This document shows, piece after piece, positions 60,620 through 64,000 of a stretch of DNA of 64,000 bases. The notes below the pieces were generated by a model. It was not told the origin of the DNA and searched no databases. It saw nothing but the letters and a program-made list of their open reading frames with translations. The translations under genes and the position numbers were made by a program. Origin of the DNA: Niastella koreensis GR20-10. Its GTDB lineage: Bacteria; Bacteroidota; Bacteroidia; Chitinophagales; Chitinophagaceae. The stretch is from contig NC_016609.1 of assembly GCF_000246855.1 (NCBI RefSeq), positions 496,001-560,000 of the forward strand, in the 5' to 3' direction. Position 1 is the stretch's first letter, and each line of letters opens with the position of its first letter.

Positions 60620-61888
60620 ATGGCCAATATAGCAGCTAACTTTCTCGGAATAAAGTCTCCTAATCCTTTTTGGTTAGCGAGTGCGCCGCCTACTGATAAA
60701 AAAATAAATGTGCTGCGGGCGTTTGAAGCGGGCTGGGGTGGAGTGGTTTGGAAAACGCTGGGCAGCCAGGTGAAGAATGTGTCGAGCCGTTATTCTGCCG
60801 TAAACTATAATGGCAGTAAGGTAATGGGGTTTAATAATATTGAACTGATCAGCGATCGTCCACTGGAACTCAACCTGCGTGAGATAAAAGAATGCATAAA
60901 GCTATTCCCCGACAGGGCAATGATCGTTTCGCTGATGGCCGATAACACCCGCGAGAAATGGCATGAACTGATTGCCCAGGTAGAAGATACGGGCGCGCAT
61001 GGACTGGAATTGAATTTTGGTTGTCCGCATGGGATGACGGAACGCGGCATGGGCGCCGTAGTGGGCCAGGACCCGGAGATTGCGCGACTGGTAGTGGAAT
61101 GGGTGATGGAGAAAGCAACCATTCCCGTAATCACCAAGTTGACACCCAACGTACATTCGGTGGTACCAACCGGTAAGGCTTCCGTTGAAGCCGGATCGAA
61201 TGCGCTGTCATTAATAAATACCATTCAATCGGTAACGGGTATAGACCTGGATACTTTTGTGCCCAATCCATATGTGGCGGGTAAATCCGTTTTTGGCGGC
61301 TATTGCGGTCCGGCGGTAAAACCCATTGCGCTCAAAATGCTGGCTACTATTAGTCAGGACCCCGTAACTTCTAAAGTGCCCATCTCAGGCATAGGTGGCG
61401 TAAGCACCTGGAAAGATGCGGTTGAGTTTATGTTATTAGGCGCTACCACAGTACAGGTGTGTACAGCCGCCATGAAGCACGGCTTTCGCATTGTTGAAGA
61501 TATGTGTGAAGGACTCAATAACTGGATGGATGAAAAGGGCTTCAACGCTATTAATGACTTTATTGGTAAGTCAGTACCACATCTTACGCAATGGGAAGAG
61601 CTGGATATTAATTATCACATCGTAGCCAACATAGATCAGAATAAATGCATCCACTGCGGGCTATGTTATATTGCCTGTGAAGACGGCTCGCATCAGTCGA
61701 TCAACCTGCAATATGGAAAACCATATAATACCTATACTATAAAAGAAGACGAATGTGTAGGTTGTAATTTATGTAAGTTGATCTGCCCGGTTGACGATTG
61801 CATCACCATGGTTGAACAAAGAAAGGGTGATGAATACATAAACTGGAAAGAATTTCAGGACCGTGGAATGCCGCTAAACGATCATTGA
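60620..61888 (+). CDS. preA: Dihydropyrimidine dehydrogenase, catalytic subunit PreA
   Basis: A 422-residue FMN enzyme reducing uracil or thymine to the dihydro form. The TIM barrel begins NFLGIKSPNPFWLASAPPT, continues with GWGGVVWKTLG and ELNFGCPHGMTERGMG, with the substrate-site Cys region downstream; FMN loops are SGIGGVSTWKDAVEF and GATTVQVCTAAM. The C-terminus has two 4Fe-4S motifs (CIHCGLCYIAC and CVGCNLCKLICPVDDC). It works as a complex with PreT and is the last gene of the pyrimidine operon. Confidence 0.94.
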   Translation: MANIAANFLGIKSPNPFWLASAPPTDKKINVLRAFEAGWGGVVWKTLGSQVKNVSSRYSAVNYNGSKVMGFNNIELISDRPLELNLREIKECIKLFPDRAMIVSLMADNTREKWHELIAQVEDTGAHGLELNFGCPHGMTERGMGAVVGQDPEIARLVVEWVMEKATIPVITKLTPNVHSVVPTGKASVEAGSNALSLINTIQSVTGIDLDTFVPNPYVAGKSVFGGYCGPAVKPIALKMLATISQDPVTSKVPISGIGGVSTWKDAVEFMLLGATTVQVCTAAMKHGFRIVEDMCEGLNNWMDEKGFNAINDFIGKSVPHLTQWEELDINYHIVANIDQNKCIHCGLCYIACEDGSHQSINLQYGKPYNTYTIKEDECVGCNLCKLICPVDDCITMVEQRKGDEYINWKEFQDRGMPLNDH

Positions 61889-61947
61889 ATGCTGAATGCT
61901 TAATGCAAAACGCTAACGCAGAACACAGAACTTTGAACTCTGAATTG
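61887..61947. repeat. 7-bp-period arrays after preA
   Basis: GAATGCT twice, TAATGCA, AAACGCT, AACGCAG (61887-61921), starting inside the preA stop codon. Then AGAACAC, AGAACTT, TGAACTC, TGAATTG (61920-61947), a degenerate form of the TCTGAAC unit upstream of preA. Confidence 0.75.
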
Positions 61948-62187
61948 TCTCCCCAATCACCTTGCTACTTCCTTTTAGCGAAGCCTTCGCTGTATTAACT
62001 TATTATTTTTACCACAAAGTGGTATTGCTCTTTTTTTAATACGATGTATCTTCACTCCCGATCCGTTTTCCCTCCCCCTAAACCCCGGTTCCCACAGACG
62101 TAGACTTTTACTTAGAAGCTGATGATATTAAGCTGAGTCAGATTGTGATTTACTTTTTATAAGGCAGAATCAGTCAAATAAATTGAT
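61948..62187. other. Spacer before the injection-system locus
   Basis: No gene is seen. A short dyad (TACCAC/GTGGTA at 62010-62024) is followed by a T-rich run (62029-62037) and may end the pyrimidine operon. A smaller dyad lies near 61978. The region close to 62188 is A+T rich and probably holds the promoter of the next operon. Confidence 0.4.
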
Positions 62188-62784
62188 ATGATCAATGAGT
62201 CATTGCAGTTCATAGCCGATGAACTCAATAAATACCTTGTGTTAAAAATGGGCCCTGCAAACGAGCCACCCCGGCTTATCTTGGGAAATGTATCGAGGTT
62301 GTTTGATGGTGAAGTAGCCGCTACTGGTCTTGTTAACAGAGTTATTATGTCGTTGGTAAACGTAGAGGAAGATCGCGTTGCCAAACAGCAGGAAAACTTT
62401 GTAAGGACCGATGTATCTACCAGGTATAAGAACCCCCAATTGTATTTGAACCTGTATATCCTGTTTTCATCAAACAGAACAGGGTATCCCGATGCGTTGC
62501 AGCATTTGAGCTATATTCTGCAATTCTTCCAGTTTCAGCATGTGTTTACAACTATAACACATCCTGACCTGGACCCGCGGATACAAAAGCTTATTGTAGA
62601 CTTATGCACGCTGAATTTTGAACAGGTGAATCACCTGTGGAGCACGTTAGGCGGAAAATATATTCCTTCGGTTTTATATAAAGTACGGCAGATAACCATC
62701 GATGAAGACCTTACACTTAGTGAGAGCGGGTTTATTAAAGAAGTGCAGATAAATGATAAAGTAATACAACCTGTGACCGCATGA
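62188..62784 (+). CDS. DUF4255/Pvc16-type protein of a contractile injection system
   Basis: A 198-residue protein of the DUF4255 (Pvc16 N-terminal) family. Typical features: the N-terminus INESLQFIADELNKYL, VIMSLVNVEEDRVAKQ, and NPQLYLNLYILFSSN followed by YPDALQHLSYILQFFQ. In the Photorhabdus virulence cassette and antifeeding prophage, the homologue caps or terminates the tail tube and sheath. In Bacteroidota it commonly opens an injection-system operon, and here it overlaps the next gene by four bases (ATGA). The rest of the locus lies beyond the window. Confidence 0.85.
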   Translation: MINESLQFIADELNKYLVLKMGPANEPPRLILGNVSRLFDGEVAATGLVNRVIMSLVNVEEDRVAKQQENFVRTDVSTRYKNPQLYLNLYILFSSNRTGYPDALQHLSYILQFFQFQHVFTTITHPDLDPRIQKLIVDLCTLNFEQVNHLWSTLGGKYIPSVLYKVRQITIDEDLTLSESGFIKEVQINDKVIQPVTA

Positions 62785-64000
62785 CAACCAAATTCAAGAT
62801 ATTATTCATGGTGGATCTGCTGAATGAGTATTACGCCAATTTGCAGTGCAGGGATTTCAGTATAGTGGCTTCGGCGGAAACTGCACTGGTTTTACAAAAT
62901 CACCAGATGATGTATAAAACCATCGGGAATAAACTGGTGGTGCTGGTGAAAGTACAAACGGATGCTGGTAATGAGGATAAGCCCATGGTGCCAATGGCCG
63001 CCAGCACCAGGTTTTTGTTTTACCTGAATTTGAACGAGCCTTTGTTTACTACGGTCACCAATCTTGATATTGACAGGTACCGGTTAGAGCAGCGGTATTA
63101 TTTCAGTAACCTGTATCGGAATAAATCAGGTGATTCGCTTTTCCTGAGCAAACAGATTGCGGATTATGAAGGCATAGCTACTACTTATAGTCCCGGTGAC
63201 CTGGTTGATGATGGAAGTGGAATTATTTATGAGTGCATACAAAAGACCACGGGCGGCAACGATACCACTGAAACAGATTTTTGGTTTAAACGGGGAGCGG
63301 AGCAATATGTGTCATCGGGGGATATGATAAATTGTATTGCCCGCAACAACCGGTTTCAGGCAACTACAGCCGCTACCCAATTTACCATCCAGGTGTTTGG
63401 ATTGGATACTGCAACCAGTACCTATACCCTGCCCATACCCATCACAAAGAATACGGTGCTGAGTGATGTGGCTACAAAAGCGGTACCAGTTGATTTGTCG
63501 GAATTGTTACCCGGCCGTTATAAGATCCAGATCAATACCGATGTGTTCGATGTGTTTGTAGATGATACGGTGATCTATCAAAACCTGTTTGGGGTTATTG
63601 AGATTTTCAACCACTTACCGGCCACCAGTGATTTCGCGTTGCTTGATGCTGCCGGTAAAGTAAAAGATAAACAGGTAGGCGGTAACCTGCAATGGCTGCG
63701 CTACCAGGTACGGTTTGCGAACCGGCTGGCCTTCTGGAAATATATGACGCCGCGGCAGGGGGTGAAAGCCATCACTGATAAAACGAACACCTACCAGTTT
63801 GTACAATCGCCCCCACTGCCGGCAAAGCCTGATTATTTTCAATCGGACCTGCCGATCCCGATTAAAGAAACACCGGTGAAATATGACCTGGAGTTGAATA
63901 AGCCGATAAGTGATGAACCGCCGGCTGCGCCGAACCCCAATCCGCATATTACAGGGATGTTAAGCCGAAAAGAACCCGGAAAGGATTATTACTGCACAAT
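62781..64000 (+). CDS. Injection-system-associated protein, 3' truncated
   Basis: The frame opens with the ATG at 62781, overlapping the DUF4255 stop, and stays open to the window end (406 codons). I do not recognise a family. Visible parts: an N-terminal ~120-residue domain rich in beta strands (FKILFMVDLLNEYY); a segment at ~135-170 with the pattern YSPGDLV...G.IYECI...TDFW, resembling small chitin-binding CBM5/12 modules; then beta-rich sequence; and a proline-rich region at ~343-390. It probably belongs to the injection system, perhaps as an exterior structural or adhesive part. Confidence 0.65.
   Translation, partial: MTTKFKILFMVDLLNEYYANLQCRDFSIVASAETALVLQNHQMMYKTIGNKLVVLVKVQTDAGNEDKPMVPMAASTRFLFYLNLNEPLFTTVTNLDIDRYRLEQRYYFSNLYRNKSGDSLFLSKQIADYEGIATTYSPGDLVDDGSGIIYECIQKTTGGNDTTETDFWFKRGAEQYVSSGDMINCIARNNRFQATTAATQFTIQVFGLDTATSTYTLPIPITKNTVLSDVATKAVPVDLSELLPGRYKIQINTDVFDVFVDDTVIYQNLFGVIEIFNHLPATSDFALLDAAGKVKDKQVGGNLQWLRYQVRFANRLAFWKYMTPRQGVKAITDKTNTYQFVQSPPLPAKPDYFQSDLPIPIKETPVKYDLELNKPISDEPPAAPNPNPHITGMLSRKEPGKDYYCT

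Overview
The window comes from a member of the Bacteroidota, most likely a Chitinophagaceae relative (Niastella or Chitinophaga type). The evidence is a SusC/SusD pair with a FecR anti-sigma protein, type IX secretion C-terminal sorting domains, weak or absent Shine-Dalgarno sequences, a TAnnTTTG-type promoter element, and an injection-system gene family common in this phylum. No rRNA, tRNA, CRISPR array, insertion sequence or prophage was recognised.

Left part (1-25.7 kb), mostly ordinary genes. A PIG-L deacetylase (cut by the window start), two tiny membrane proteins and a sodium:solute symporter form an operon. Then come a MarR-GNAT fusion regulator with a near-perfect operator, a DUF2911/TPR protein, an ECF sigma factor with a TonB-tailed membrane partner, and two tandem paralogues with an apparent 100-residue cysteine-containing leader and a T9SS tail. 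These are followed by xerD, a YkgJ protein, YraN, manA, a membrane protein, a Snf2 helicase, rnhA, an acyl-CoA carboxylase beta subunit, an O-methyltransferase, a DUF3810 protease-like protein, dcd, a phosphopantetheinyl transferase and a DUF2130 protein.

Middle (26.3-34.1 kb): FecR anti-sigma, a signal-transducing SusC with an STN domain, SusD, a small secreted protein and an ECF sigma factor. The sigma gene lies downstream rather than in the usual first position.

Right part (34.1-61.9 kb): a nearly continuous nucleobase-catabolism island. The minus strand carries xanthine dehydrogenase (xdhA, xdhB, xdhC), a complete urease operon (ureABCEFGD plus a NicO-like nickel transporter), and the allantoin operon (allB, allC, ureidoglycine aminohydrolase, uraD, uraH and a citrate-lyase-beta-like protein). 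Uricase is on the plus strand, divergent from allB. Together they take xanthine through urate and allantoin to ureidoglycolate and split urea to ammonia. An Lrp-type regulator is divergent from a plus-strand operon for reductive uracil/thymine breakdown: mmsA, a class III aminotransferase, an NCS1 transporter, dihydropyrimidinase, beta-ureidopropionase, preT and preA. No recognisable ureidoglycolate lyase or amidohydrolase is present. The citrate-lyase-beta-like gene is the main unexplained enzyme of the island.

The last 1.8 kb opens what looks like an extracellular contractile injection system locus (DUF4255/Pvc16-type gene plus a large partial gene).

The most unusual structure is not a gene. 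About a dozen spacers are filled with degenerate tandem arrays of strict 7-, 8- or 9-bp period. Each has its own unit, several run across stop codons of neighbouring genes, and one unit (TCTGAAC) recurs in different spacers in opposite orientation. Two spacers also share a ~110-bp imperfectly palindromic element with 8-bp-period ends.
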